Positions 8,981 to 18,500 of a stretch of 64,000 nucleotides of DNA are shown in pieces. Both the position numbers and the translations under genes were made by a program. Source of the stretch: DATJGF01 sp035495315 (GTDB lineage Bacteria; Verrucomicrobiota; Verrucomicrobiia; Limisphaerales; UBA8199). Every line of letters starts with the position of its first letter. Position 1 is the first letter of the stretch. The stretch spans positions 1-64,000 of the forward strand of contig DATJGF010000063.1 of assembly GCA_035495315.1 (NCBI GenBank), in the 5' to 3' direction. The notes under the pieces are model-generated. The model was not told where the DNA came from and searched no databases. It saw only the letters and a list, made by a program, of their open reading frames with translations.

Positions 8981-9303
8981 AGCACGTGACTTTCGTTGCT
9001 GGCAACGTGTCACAAACCGGAATGCGAGTCCAGCGGTGCCCACAGCGTAGAAAGATGGCAAAATAGCGGGGCGCAAATCATTCCCATTTTATCTTCCATC
9101 ATTTTTGCCTGAATAATTTTGCCAGGCCGGCGGCCGACTCGCTGGGGTTAGTGCCTTGGAGTTTGACGCCGCCAGCGAACTCTCATTACAGGACAAAACA
9201 ATCATCCTTCAATGACGATGATTCCTTACTCGAGTCAATCGCCGCCATTAGTCTCCGCCACCTACGACTCGCGAAGACTGACGCCTTGGAGCATCTAGGG
9301 CCT
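8981..9303. other. Intergenic region between tpl and the SYLF gene
   Basis: Both neighbours are on the minus strand, so this stretch should carry the tpl promoter and the 3' end of the SYLF gene. No gene, strong hairpin or convincing promoter was recognised. Confidence 0.4.
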
Positions 9304-9972
9304 CTACTTGCCTTTCGCTGCTCCCTCGAGCTTCTTCGCGAACTCGGCGGCAGTTTCCGAGGGCTTCACTTTCTTTTCGAACAGGATGTCTTTGATCGAG
9401 TAGAACTGGCCGTAGTAATTCTGGTTCGCTTTGTCGTCGGCGGCTACGGACCCACCCTTGACAGTAGCACCCCCGTACAAGCCCTTCGATTCACCGAAAA
9501 CCAGCACTGGCGGTTCTTCTGTGAAATTGTCCCCCACCCCGTTGCTGGTCGACCCTCCGGTCCCGCCCGCTTCGCCGCCGAAACTGACCTTGGGGTTGGT
9601 GAGTCGATCCCGCGCCGCTTCGTTCATCAACAAGATGACACAAAATGTGCTCTTGCCACCAATCTGGGCCCCAAAACTGCCTTCGTGGCTGTTCATAAAT
9701 GAAAACGGACTCCAGTCATCTTTGTTTTTGACCATGGCCACGCCGAATCCCTTTTCGTAGCCAAAGATAAAGCCGCCCTTGGTGCGATCCATCACAATCA
9801 CCCCGAGCGCCTTGTTGAGTTTATCAGCGGGTATGTGCGCCTCGGCATTGCCTTGCAGAGAATCAAACTTTGCCATCAGCTGGCGCGCTCGATTATCCAG
9901 CTCACTCTTGGTCTGGGCCATCGTTGTCGCCGCCAATCCCAACACCAGCATCGGAAGGATATATCGTCTCAT
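9304..9972 (-). CDS. Secreted SYLF (Ysc84-type) lipid-binding domain protein
   Basis: The 222-residue product starts with a signal peptide (MRRYILPMLVLGLAATTMAQ). It then follows the SYLF/Ysc84 pattern: a helical start, ALGVIVMDRTKGGFIFGYEKG, FSFMNSHEGSFGAQIGGKST, VILLMNEAA, and a glycine-rich FGGEAGGTGG segment. In eukaryotes this domain binds phosphoinositides; in bacteria such proteins are mostly periplasmic and their role is poorly defined. It ends in a lysine- and glutamate-rich helix. It appears to be a single-gene unit. Confidence 0.85.
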   Translation of the reverse strand: MRRYILPMLVLGLAATTMAQTKSELDNRARQLMAKFDSLQGNAEAHIPADKLNKALGVIVMDRTKGGFIFGYEKGFGVAMVKNKDDWSPFSFMNSHEGSFGAQIGGKSTFCVILLMNEAARDRLTNPKVSFGGEAGGTGGSTSNGVGDNFTEEPPVLVFGESKGLYGGATVKGGSVAADDKANQNYYGQFYSIKDILFEKKVKPSETAAEFAKKLEGAAKGK

Positions 9973-10495
9973 ACCGCCAAAATGCCACGCCTCACCCCCC
10001 CGGACAACCTCAACCTAAGAGTCGCCAAGAAGGATCCCAATCCACGGCTCTCGGGACTCTAACGGATCCGATCTAACCGATTCGAGCCCGCTCAACCCGA
10101 TTCCAGCCGGTTTGCGCACAAATTGCCATTCGCCGCCGCTTCTCGCTAACGCGGTCGGTCCACCGTTCTTTAATGCAAAGTCTCTGCAGCTAAGAAGACC
10201 CCAGCTCCCCTCGGAGTATAATTCCAGCATGATTACGTATAAAGTTCAGTTGGCCAACCCATCGAATCCAAACCCCCGGAGCGCGAGCCCTCCCTGGCTC
10301 GCAGCAACTTGGCACCAGCACTAAGGTTAAAACACCTCCAGACCCTCGGTGCTCTCGAGCCCGCCGCGAGCCAGGGACGGCTCGCGCTCCGTTATTGGCC
10401 TCGTCGCTCATGGGGAAGTATTCGAATGCACCCACGCGGTTCATCCGCCAGAGAAGAGTTGAAAGACCAAAGCTTTAAAGGCATAAGCAGAGGTT
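9973..10495. other. Intergenic region upstream of glycan-degradation genes
   Basis: This 523-base region separates divergent units (SYLF on minus, glycosidases on plus), so it should carry two promoters. It holds the inverted repeat at 10277-10390. No convincing gene was found; short frames across it are interrupted by the repeat and lack family features. Confidence 0.5.
10277..10390. repeat. Inverted repeat (ggagcgcgagccctccctgg type)
   Basis: The arm ggagcgcgagccctccctgg, continuing into ctcgc, faces gcgagccagggacggctcgc, continuing into gctcc, across about 60 bases. It resembles the non-coding palindromic elements elsewhere in the window and lies about 100 bases upstream of the glycosidase cluster. 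Confidence 0.75.
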
Positions 10496-12847
10496 GTGCG
10501 CTCGCTCATAACTTGTTTCCTGATCGCTTCCTCCTGCGCCGCGGCTCCCCTTTCGGTGAACCTCGTCACCAACGGCGGATTCGAGTCCGGCTTAAATGGC
10601 TGGCGCCCGCTTTGGACACGACAGAGCGGAGTTGGGAGCATTGCCCTGGATCGACAAGTCGTCCGAAAAGGAAACGCCTCGATGCGAATCGAGCATACCG
10701 GCACCAACGATTGGAGTTTCGAGCCGGAGCTGCGCGTGCCTGCCCAACCCGGTGACATCTTCGAACTTCAAGCGTCCATTAAGTGCCAGGGCTCTGGCTC
10801 GGTCACCTTATGCGTCTCAACCTGGGATGATCATGGTCAGAATCTCAGCTGGTCCTACGGTGAGCGCTCGATTCAGGGCAACAAAGATTGGACCCCGTTG
10901 CGCAGCCGATTTGTTGTTCCGCAAGGGATAGCCCGGATTCAGCCGCGGTTGATTGGTTATGGGCCGGCGACGGTTTGGGTGGATGATTATTCCCTCGTCC
11001 AGCAACCCGGTCTGGATCAGATCAGTCGTCGCGACCTCCCTCGGCACCTACTGTTGACCAACTCCGTTTTGTCGGTCGATTTTGACATCCGCAACGCGAC
11101 GTTCTCAGTTCGCGATCTACGCACGGGACGCACTTGGCAACAAAAACCAACTCAAGCCGACGCCGTCGTTACCGAGGCACGCGTCCATGAGAACCAGATC
11201 GATCTCCTCTTAATGCATGTCTCTTCCGGTTTGGATTTGCAGGCCACCCTTCAGCTCGACAACACCCGGCCTGAGTTTACCTTCAAAGTGAACGGACAAG
11301 GAGAACTGCCTGCGTCCCTGCGCTTCCCTTATCCGTTTCTCAGCGAACCGGGCGACCGGCTGATTGTCCCGATGAACGAAGGAATCTCCTACCCCGTCGA
11401 GGACCAATCGATCGAGCCGTTCCGCCTCATTGCGTATGGCGGGCATGGCATCTGCATGGCCTTCTGGGGAGTCACCGACGATCGCCAGGGCTATGCCGCC
11501 ATTATCGAAACAGCGGATGACGCCGCGATTGCGCTGCATCGACTGGACAACCGCCTCGTGATTGCCCCGGAGTGGGATCCGCAAAAGGGCGGCTTCGGTT
11601 ATGCGCGGCAGTTGCGTTACGTGTTCTTCGAGCGCGGCGGTTACGTGGCCATGGCCAAACGCTACCGCCAATACGCGCAGCAAAAAGGGTTGATGAAGAC
11701 ACTCGCCGAGAAACGGCAGGCAAACCCGAACGTGGACCTCCTCATCGGCGCCGTCAACGTGTGGAACTGGGACTGCGATCCGGTCGAACTCACCAAAGAG
11801 ATGCAGGCCGCCGGAATCCACCGCATCCTTTGGAGCCGTGGCGGCTCGCCCGAGGCACTGCGCGCCTTGAATGAGATGAAGGTTTTAACCAGCCGTTACG
11901 ACATTTATCAGGACCTGATGGACCCGGCCAATTTCCCGTTCCTGCGCGGGGTGCACTCGGATTGGACGACTGCAGCGTGGCCGAACGACATCATCCTGAA
12001 GTCCAACAGCGATTGGCAGCGCGGTTGGGGTGTGCAGGGCAAGAACAGCGAGTGGTATTACTGCGGGGTCCTTTGCGACAGCCGCGCACCCGATTACGCC
12101 CGCAAACGAATTCCCGCTGAACTGACTACGCACCCATATAAATGCCGATTCATTGATACGACAACGGCTTCGCCCTGGAACGAATGTTACAGCACCAATC
12201 ATCCGATGACTCGCACCCAAAGCCGTGAATGGAAGATGAAACTTTTGGACTACGTTTCCGATGACATGAAACTCGTGACCGGCTGCGAGACCGGCCACGA
12301 CGCCTCCGTTCCGTTCCTTCATTATTTCGAAGGCATGCTCAGCCTCGGGCCTTATCGCGTGCCCGACGCTGGTCGCGACATGCAGCGGATCTGGAACGAG
12401 GTGCCGGAGCGCGTAGCCAAATTCCAGCTCGGCCATACGTATCGCCTGCCGTTGTGGGAACTCGTCTACCACGATTGCGTCGTCGCGCAATGGTACTGGG
12501 GTGATTACAATAACAAACTGCCGTCCCTCTGGGACAAGCGCGACCTCTTCAACCTGCTCTACGGAACTCCGCCAATGTTCATGTTCAATCGCAAATTGTG
12601 GGGATTTCAGAAGGAACGTTTTGTGCAGAGCTACCAAAACACCTGCCCTTACGTTTGCGCGACCGGTTACTCGGAAATGACGGACCACCGATGTCTGACG
12701 CCCGACCGAAACGTGCAGCAAACCACTTTCGCAAATGGGGTCACGGTAACCGTCAATTTTGGCGAGACTCCTTACCTGTTCCCTTCCGGCGGGACGTTGA
12801 AACCCGGCGGCTTTCAGGTCGATGGCATGCCGAAAGACGAGTTGTGA
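10496..12847 (+). CDS. Secreted putative glycoside hydrolase with N-terminal carbohydrate-binding module
   Basis: The 783-residue product starts at a GTG preceded by agagg. It has a signal peptide (RSLITCFLIASSCAAA), then a CBM4/9-like module (NLVTNGGFESGLNGW...VWVDDYSLV, residues about 20-170). A beta-sandwich follows, and a large alpha/beta region with WDCDPVELTKEMQAAGIHRI, CRFIDTTTASPW and TGCETGHDA, which resembles the TIM-barrel core of GH101/GH36-like enzymes. The substrate cannot be told. It is the first of three plus-strand glycan-active genes with gaps of about 100 and 63 bases, likely co-transcribed. The glycosidase call is an inference from fold-like features. Confidence 0.6.
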   Translation: MRSLITCFLIASSCAAAPLSVNLVTNGGFESGLNGWRPLWTRQSGVGSIALDRQVVRKGNASMRIEHTGTNDWSFEPELRVPAQPGDIFELQASIKCQGSGSVTLCVSTWDDHGQNLSWSYGERSIQGNKDWTPLRSRFVVPQGIARIQPRLIGYGPATVWVDDYSLVQQPGLDQISRRDLPRHLLLTNSVLSVDFDIRNATFSVRDLRTGRTWQQKPTQADAVVTEARVHENQIDLLLMHVSSGLDLQATLQLDNTRPEFTFKVNGQGELPASLRFPYPFLSEPGDRLIVPMNEGISYPVEDQSIEPFRLIAYGGHGICMAFWGVTDDRQGYAAIIETADDAAIALHRLDNRLVIAPEWDPQKGGFGYARQLRYVFFERGGYVAMAKRYRQYAQQKGLMKTLAEKRQANPNVDLLIGAVNVWNWDCDPVELTKEMQAAGIHRILWSRGGSPEALRALNEMKVLTSRYDIYQDLMDPANFPFLRGVHSDWTTAAWPNDIILKSNSDWQRGWGVQGKNSEWYYCGVLCDSRAPDYARKRIPAELTTHPYKCRFIDTTTASPWNECYSTNHPMTRTQSREWKMKLLDYVSDDMKLVTGCETGHDASVPFLHYFEGMLSLGPYRVPDAGRDMQRIWNEVPERVAKFQLGHTYRLPLWELVYHDCVVAQWYWGDYNNKLPSLWDKRDLFNLLYGTPPMFMFNRKLWGFQKERFVQSYQNTCPYVCATGYSEMTDHRCLTPDRNVQQTTFANGVTVTVNFGETPYLFPSGGTLKPGGFQVDGMPKDEL

Positions 12848-12954
12848 CGCGATTAGGTCGGGGGAAGAAACCATTGCCGACCTGAGTTTTCTTGATCGAA
12901 CGCCGCCCGATTTTCTTTTCTTCCGCCTCAGGAATTTCCTACAGTGCGCAGAAC

Positions 12955-15528
12955 ATGGCCAGATGGCTGCGATTTAGCTGCGCGCCAGCGTCTTGGAGTG
13001 CGGCGTTGCTGCGGCGCTTTTGCGGATTCGCGCGCGAGGTCCAAAGCGCCACAGCACTGGCGCACTCCAAAACCTGGCGGATCTTCACGGTCTTGGCTTT
13101 AGCTAGCCTGGTTAGTTCAGTCACTGCAGAAACCGTTCCGATCGACTCTGGCGGAGTTTCGCACGCGGTCATCGTCCTGGGCAAAGACGCTGGCCCGTTG
13201 GATCGATTGGCGGCATCAGAACTTCGCAGTTACATCGAAAAACTGTCCGGTGCTCAGGTAAAACAGTCATCTGAGACCGATGTGGAGTCTGTCGCCAAGG
13301 AAGATACGATCCTGCTGCTAGGTGGGTCCGGCCAGAATGGCATTTCGCGTCAATTGGCTGACAATGGAACACTAAGCACAACCGGATTAAAGCCGGAGGG
13401 ATTTGTCCTCAAGACCATCACCTGGAAGGAACATCCGACGGTCGTCGTGGCCGGGGCTGATGCCGCTGGCACCCTGTATGGGACTTACGAACTTTTGGAA
13501 CGGATGGGAATCACGTTCCGGCTGACCGGGGACATTCTTCCGGAAAAAAGTACGAATCTCTTTCTGCCGAGCCTCGATCTAAGACTGGAACCGGCGTTGC
13601 GCCGGCGCGGGTTCCTGTTTGCGGCCAATTTCGACAATACTTCGATGTACTCCTGGGCCGATTACGAGCGGATGCTGGACCAGATGGCGCGGATGAAATG
13701 CAATTACCTCCAATTTTGGTGGTTCGCTTATGCGCCGTGGCTCAAGTACGGCTACAAAGACGAGACCAAGTGGATCGGGGATGTTTCGACCAAAGAAAGC
13801 GGGTATCATAATATGTTTTTCGGGGGATTCGGCTCGAGGACCATCGACGATATCTCGATTGGGCGTGAGCACTTCAAAGATCACCCACGGATGGCGTCTT
13901 TGGAGATGCAGCATGTGGAAACACCCGAAGAGGCGTTCGACATTTCAAAGGCGATGCTGACACGGATCATCGCGCGTGCTGCTGAGCGGAATATTAAGGT
14001 CTGGCCGGTGGTAGAGATGGCGTCGTTGCCGCCGAACCTCGCCCGTCACGGTGAACTCGTTGGCGAGGAGCCTTTCAATTATGTGTTTGGAACATTTTTG
14101 CACCCGCTGGACCCGGTAAACCGTGAAATCCAAATCAACCGGCTCAAGGCGCTTCAGGAAACTTACCCGGGCGCGGAAGGCTTTTTTCTCAATTTCGCTG
14201 AGTTGTATCCGGACCTTGCCACGCGGAAGCACATTGACTTTTTTGAACGCGAGCGTCCGCGGTTTCAGGAGCTCCGGGCGGCGAGCATGCCCTGGGCTGC
14301 CGCCCTCGCAAGCATTTACGACGTTGGTATCGAGCGCGTGGTGGACTCGAATATTGGGTATTTTGATTTATTCTCGTATTTGATGAAGGCGCGGGATCAA
14401 GTCGCGCCCGGAATGCGGCTGGGACTTATGACCGTCGGCCGCGCGTACGCGTTGCCTTTGTTTCACAAAATGCTGCCTATCGACATTCCTTTTGCGTCGT
14501 TGGAATCGGGAGGTGTTTGGACGATGCTCGGTGTGCCAATGACTTGCTTTGGGGGCATGGGTTCTCGTGAGCGGATCATCCAACCTCGGATCGATGACGA
14601 TTTTGATATGCTGGGGATGCAGTTCAGCGTGCGACAGTACGCGGAAAAAGACCGCTTGTTTAGTGACGGCCTGCAGCAAGGGATTTCCGGCGTCGCCGGC
14701 CAGGTTGAACGAGCGCGCGGCACGGAGTTCAACAGCAGCTTCTTGGCGCGGGCCTCGTGGGAGCCGAGCTTAACGCCGGAACAATACTACCATGATTGCG
14801 CCGAGCGTATCTTCGGCCATGCCGCGGCCGATGAAATCTACCAGGCTTTCATGAAGCTGGAGGAGAACCAGGCCTGGCTTGGTTATTACGAATACGATGG
14901 AGGGTATGGGGTGCTGCTCTGCTGCAGCGGGATTCGGGAGCTCAACGCTTCTTACCAGTATTGGCGCCAAAAAAATCCCTATGCCGGGCCGGTGATGCGC
15001 TCGTGGAGACGGCTGATCGCCGCATCGGCAGATGCGATAGCTCGGCGGGAAGGCTCCATTGCTCTATTGAATGAGGCGCTGAGCCACTTACGGGCTGCCT
15101 CCGGGAAGGTCGCGCCCGGAGCGGTTCATGAATTGAATTACATGATTAACCGGACAGAAGCTTTTCGCGATTGCCTGGCCGCGTTGAATGTGTTCCGACG
15201 GGGGATGATGAATTTTGACGCCGCTTTTCGGCTGCGCGATGAGTTGACCGAGGAAGCGTTTGTGACGCAATTGGAAGCCAGTCTGGCGATGTTACGCGGC
15301 GGCCATGAACAACTCGCAGAAGCAACCCGGAAATATAGTGAAATCATCGATCACGTCTGCGACCTTGCCGTGCTGTACCACCTGAACGCGCGCGTTGTGT
15401 TAGGAACCGATTTGACGATTCAGCTGATTGAAAATGTGGTCAATTATCACCGCGGCAAACCGTACCTGCGGAAAGTGCCGCTCGACCATCTCTTCCCGCA
15501 GCGCCCGGATAAAGGTGCCGACGAATAG
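12955..15528 (+). CDS. Secreted GH67/GH20-like glycoside hydrolase
   Basis: After the leader, residues roughly 60-200 follow the GH67 alpha-glucuronidase N-terminal domain pattern: AVIVLGKDAGPLDRLAASEL, then YIEKLSGAQ, GLKPEGFVL, and AGTLYGTYELLERMGITF. A TIM-barrel-like part follows (RRRGFLFAANFDN, MARMKCNYLQFWWF) and a helical C-terminus. The ATG at 12955 gives 857 residues. Its first ~40 residues translate the repeat at 12982-13080, directly before a normal hydrophobic signal core (RIFTVLALASLVSSVTA). No other in-frame start leaves a full signal peptide. A TTG at 12892 is a possible but unlikely alternative. It is probably exported to attack plant or algal polysaccharide; substrate unknown. 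Confidence 0.7.
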   Translation: MARWLRFSCAPASWSAALLRRFCGFAREVQSATALAHSKTWRIFTVLALASLVSSVTAETVPIDSGGVSHAVIVLGKDAGPLDRLAASELRSYIEKLSGAQVKQSSETDVESVAKEDTILLLGGSGQNGISRQLADNGTLSTTGLKPEGFVLKTITWKEHPTVVVAGADAAGTLYGTYELLERMGITFRLTGDILPEKSTNLFLPSLDLRLEPALRRRGFLFAANFDNTSMYSWADYERMLDQMARMKCNYLQFWWFAYAPWLKYGYKDETKWIGDVSTKESGYHNMFFGGFGSRTIDDISIGREHFKDHPRMASLEMQHVETPEEAFDISKAMLTRIIARAAERNIKVWPVVEMASLPPNLARHGELVGEEPFNYVFGTFLHPLDPVNREIQINRLKALQETYPGAEGFFLNFAELYPDLATRKHIDFFERERPRFQELRAASMPWAAALASIYDVGIERVVDSNIGYFDLFSYLMKARDQVAPGMRLGLMTVGRAYALPLFHKMLPIDIPFASLESGGVWTMLGVPMTCFGGMGSRERIIQPRIDDDFDMLGMQFSVRQYAEKDRLFSDGLQQGISGVAGQVERARGTEFNSSFLARASWEPSLTPEQYYHDCAERIFGHAAADEIYQAFMKLEENQAWLGYYEYDGGYGVLLCCSGIRELNASYQYWRQKNPYAGPVMRSWRRLIAASADAIARREGSIALLNEALSHLRAASGKVAPGAVHELNYMINRTEAFRDCLAALNVFRRGMMNFDAAFRLRDELTEEAFVTQLEASLAMLRGGHEQLAEATRKYSEIIDHVCDLAVLYHLNARVVLGTDLTIQLIENVVNYHRGKPYLRKVPLDHLFPQRPDKGADE
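12982..13080. repeat. Inverted repeat forming an N-terminal leader
   Basis: The arm gcgccagcgtcttggagtgc faces gcgcactccaaaacctggcg, with inner arms gcggcgcttttgcgg and ccaaagcgccacagc. The same flank is found at 7444-7530. It lies inside the coding frame between the chosen start codon and the signal-peptide core of the GH67-like protein. Confidence 0.75.
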
Positions 15529-15591
15529 TTTACCGACTATTAAGGTGAGAAAGTTGACACAATCCACGCGCGCCTGCCATTCTCTGGCAGG

Positions 15592-18500
15592 ATGAGAGAT
15601 TCTGCTTCGATACCCAGCTTGTCGGTTCGTAGCTGTGGAAAAAGCAACGCACCGCACAAAATCCGAAGCTCGAAATCCGAAGTTCGAAATCCTAATTTGC
15701 GACGGGTCTGCCGTGGTTCGGATTTCGGATATCGGATTTGGTTAGGAGTCGGGTTTTTCGACAGCCGCATTAGCCTGGTGGTATTGGTAATGTGTCTGGC
15801 GCGTGTGTTCTGCCTCGCGGCAGCTAGCCCTAACTTGGAACAGGGATTCCGAAGCCCGCCGGACTCGGCGCGACCTTGGGTTTATTCGTTTTGGCTCAAT
15901 GGCAATATCAGCAGTAACGGCATAACGGCTGATTTGGAGGCGATGAAGCGGGTCGGTATCGGTGGAATGATCGTAATGGAGGTGGACCAGGGAACACCGA
16001 AAGGACCAGTAACGTTCGGCACGCCGGAATGGCGTAATTATTTCAAGCACCTCTGCGCCGAGGCGGGCCGGCTGGGCCTGGAGATCAATATGAATAACGA
16101 CCCGGGCTGGTGCGGCAGCGGTGGACCGTGGGTGACTCCGGAGCTTTCAATGCAGAAGCTGGTCTGGAGCGAGACCTCCGTTCATGGACCCTCACATTAT
16201 AAGGGCACTTTGGCACGGCCGGAGGCGTTTCAGGACTTCTATCGTGATATCGCAGTTCTTGCTTTCCCGGCTCTGGAGGGAGACGAGGTTAAAATGTCAG
16301 ATTTCAATCCTAAGTTCACCGTCAGCGGAGAAAGTCTGGCCTTAGACCCTAAAATATTTTTGGATGCCGATCCGAAGACAAAGATCAGCTTTCCGCAACC
16401 TGAACCGGGCAAACCCCAATTCCTCCAGATTGAATTCGCGCAACCGTTCACCGCGCGCCAGATGGTGTTGGACATGGGCTTGGTGGGCGATCAGATGCTT
16501 CAGGGGACATTGCAGTGCTCCGCCGACGGAAAGATCTTCACTGATGTCAGCGGGTTCACCGCGGAGGAGTTGCCCTTGTGCCTGAATTTCAACGCAGTCA
16601 CTGGGCGGTGGTTCCGCCTGCTGTTCAAGCGGGCCAGTCTCGATCTCAAGGAATTAACCATCGCCGATGTGGAATTGAGCCCGCGGATGCGCATCGATCA
16701 TGTCGATGGCAAGGCGATGTTCGTTCGAAAACATCAATATCCGGGTCCGAACGAATTTCCCGGAAAAGCCGCCTACTCGTCGGTTGCACAAGGCCTGCAA
16801 ATTCCGCGGGAACGGATTATCAATTTGAGCAGCCAGGTTGATAAAGACGGCAGGCTGAGCTGGGATCTGCCGGAAGGTTCGTGGACGATTTTGCGGCTAG
16901 GCCACACGAGCACTGGCACCGATAACCATCCGGCGCCTGACGGGGGACACGGGCTGGAGTGCGATAAGTTAAGCAAGGCCGGAGTTGAAGTCGTCTTCAA
17001 TGGGTTCATTCGCCAACTGGCTGCCGAGGTCAAAGAGATTGGATCCCACGCCGCCCTTGTATCAACTCACATAGACAGCTGGGAAGTTGGCTCTCAGAAT
17101 TGGACGGAAGACTTCCGGGAACAGTTCCAGCGCCGGCGCGGTTATGATCCTCTGTTGTTTCTGCCTGCCATGACTGGACGAGTTGTGGAGAGCCTGGAGG
17201 TTTCGGAACGTTTTCTTTGGGATCTGCGGCAAACGATTTCTGAAATGTTGGCCGAGAATTACGCGGGCCATCTCAGAGATCTGGCCCGGCAGCAAGGGCT
17301 GCGTCTATCCATCGAGGCTTATGATGGCAACCCATCCCAGGACCTCACCTATGCCGGCCGCGCCGATGAACCAATGGCCGAGTTCTGGATCCTGCCACCG
17401 TTCGAGATGGATTACAGCTGCGGGGAAATGGCTTCCGCCGCCCATGTGTATGGAAAAACGATCGCCGGGGCTGAGGCCTTCACCGCGACGGGGGCCGAAA
17501 AGTGGCTTTATCACCCTTTCGCAATAAAAGGATTTGGCGACTGGGCGTTCTGCGAAGGTATCAATCGGTTCGTAATCCATCGGTATGCATCGCAGCCCTG
17601 GACAAACCCCGATCGTCCGCCCGGGATTTCGATGGGCCCTTTCGGGTTGCATTATGAGCGCACCCAAACGTGGTGGAATCAGTCCCGCGCCTGGCACGAG
17701 TACCTCGCCCGGTGCCAATACCTCTTGCGCCAGGGAACGTTTGTTGCCGATATCTGCCATCTCGCGCCCGAAACTTCGCCTCAGCATTGGAAAGTTCCGC
17801 TATCGGCGCGCGAAAGAATCGGGTACGGGTTCGACGTTTGTCCGGCCGAAGTTGTTCTGAGCCGGATGAGCGTAAGGAACAAACGGATCATCCTGCCGGG
17901 CGGAATGAGTTACCAGCTCTTGGAGTTGCCGGAAGAGGAAACGATGACGCCGCAATTGTTGACGAAAATCGCGGAATTGGTCGACGCCGGAGCGACGGTT
18001 ATTGGTCCTCGCCCTGTCAAATCGCCGAGTTTGTCGAATTACCCCGAGTGCGACGCCGAGGTGGGCCGCCTTGCGGAAGCACTCTGGGGTCAATGCGATG
18101 GCAAAACCATTTGCGAACATCACTACGGCAAAGGCACGATCGTCTGGGGTAAAACCGCTCAAGCGGTGCTGGCCGAAACGGGTGTGCCACCCGACTTTGA
18201 ACCGCAAAACGACACCGGTTGGGAAGCGCTGAGGTTTATTCACCGCAGCGTCGCAGGGACGGAGATCTATTTCGTTGCCAACACGACCACCCAACCGCAG
18301 GAAAGCGTCTGCGCATTTCGGGTGCAACACCGGCGCCCTGAGCTTTGGCACCCTGACAGTGGTCGAGTCGATCGGCTTGCCGCCTATGACGAGGGAGAGA
18401 AAGTCACGCGTGTGCTACTGCAGCTCGATCCTTCGGGTTCAGTTTTTGTTGTGTTTCCCTCTGGTTCTACTCCAGAGCCGGATAGGATCGTATCCGTGCG

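Noticed and set aside
11885..12874. 329-codon minus-strand frame opposite the first glycosidase
   Set aside because: Antisense to a gene with a signal peptide and CBM; no motifs of its own.
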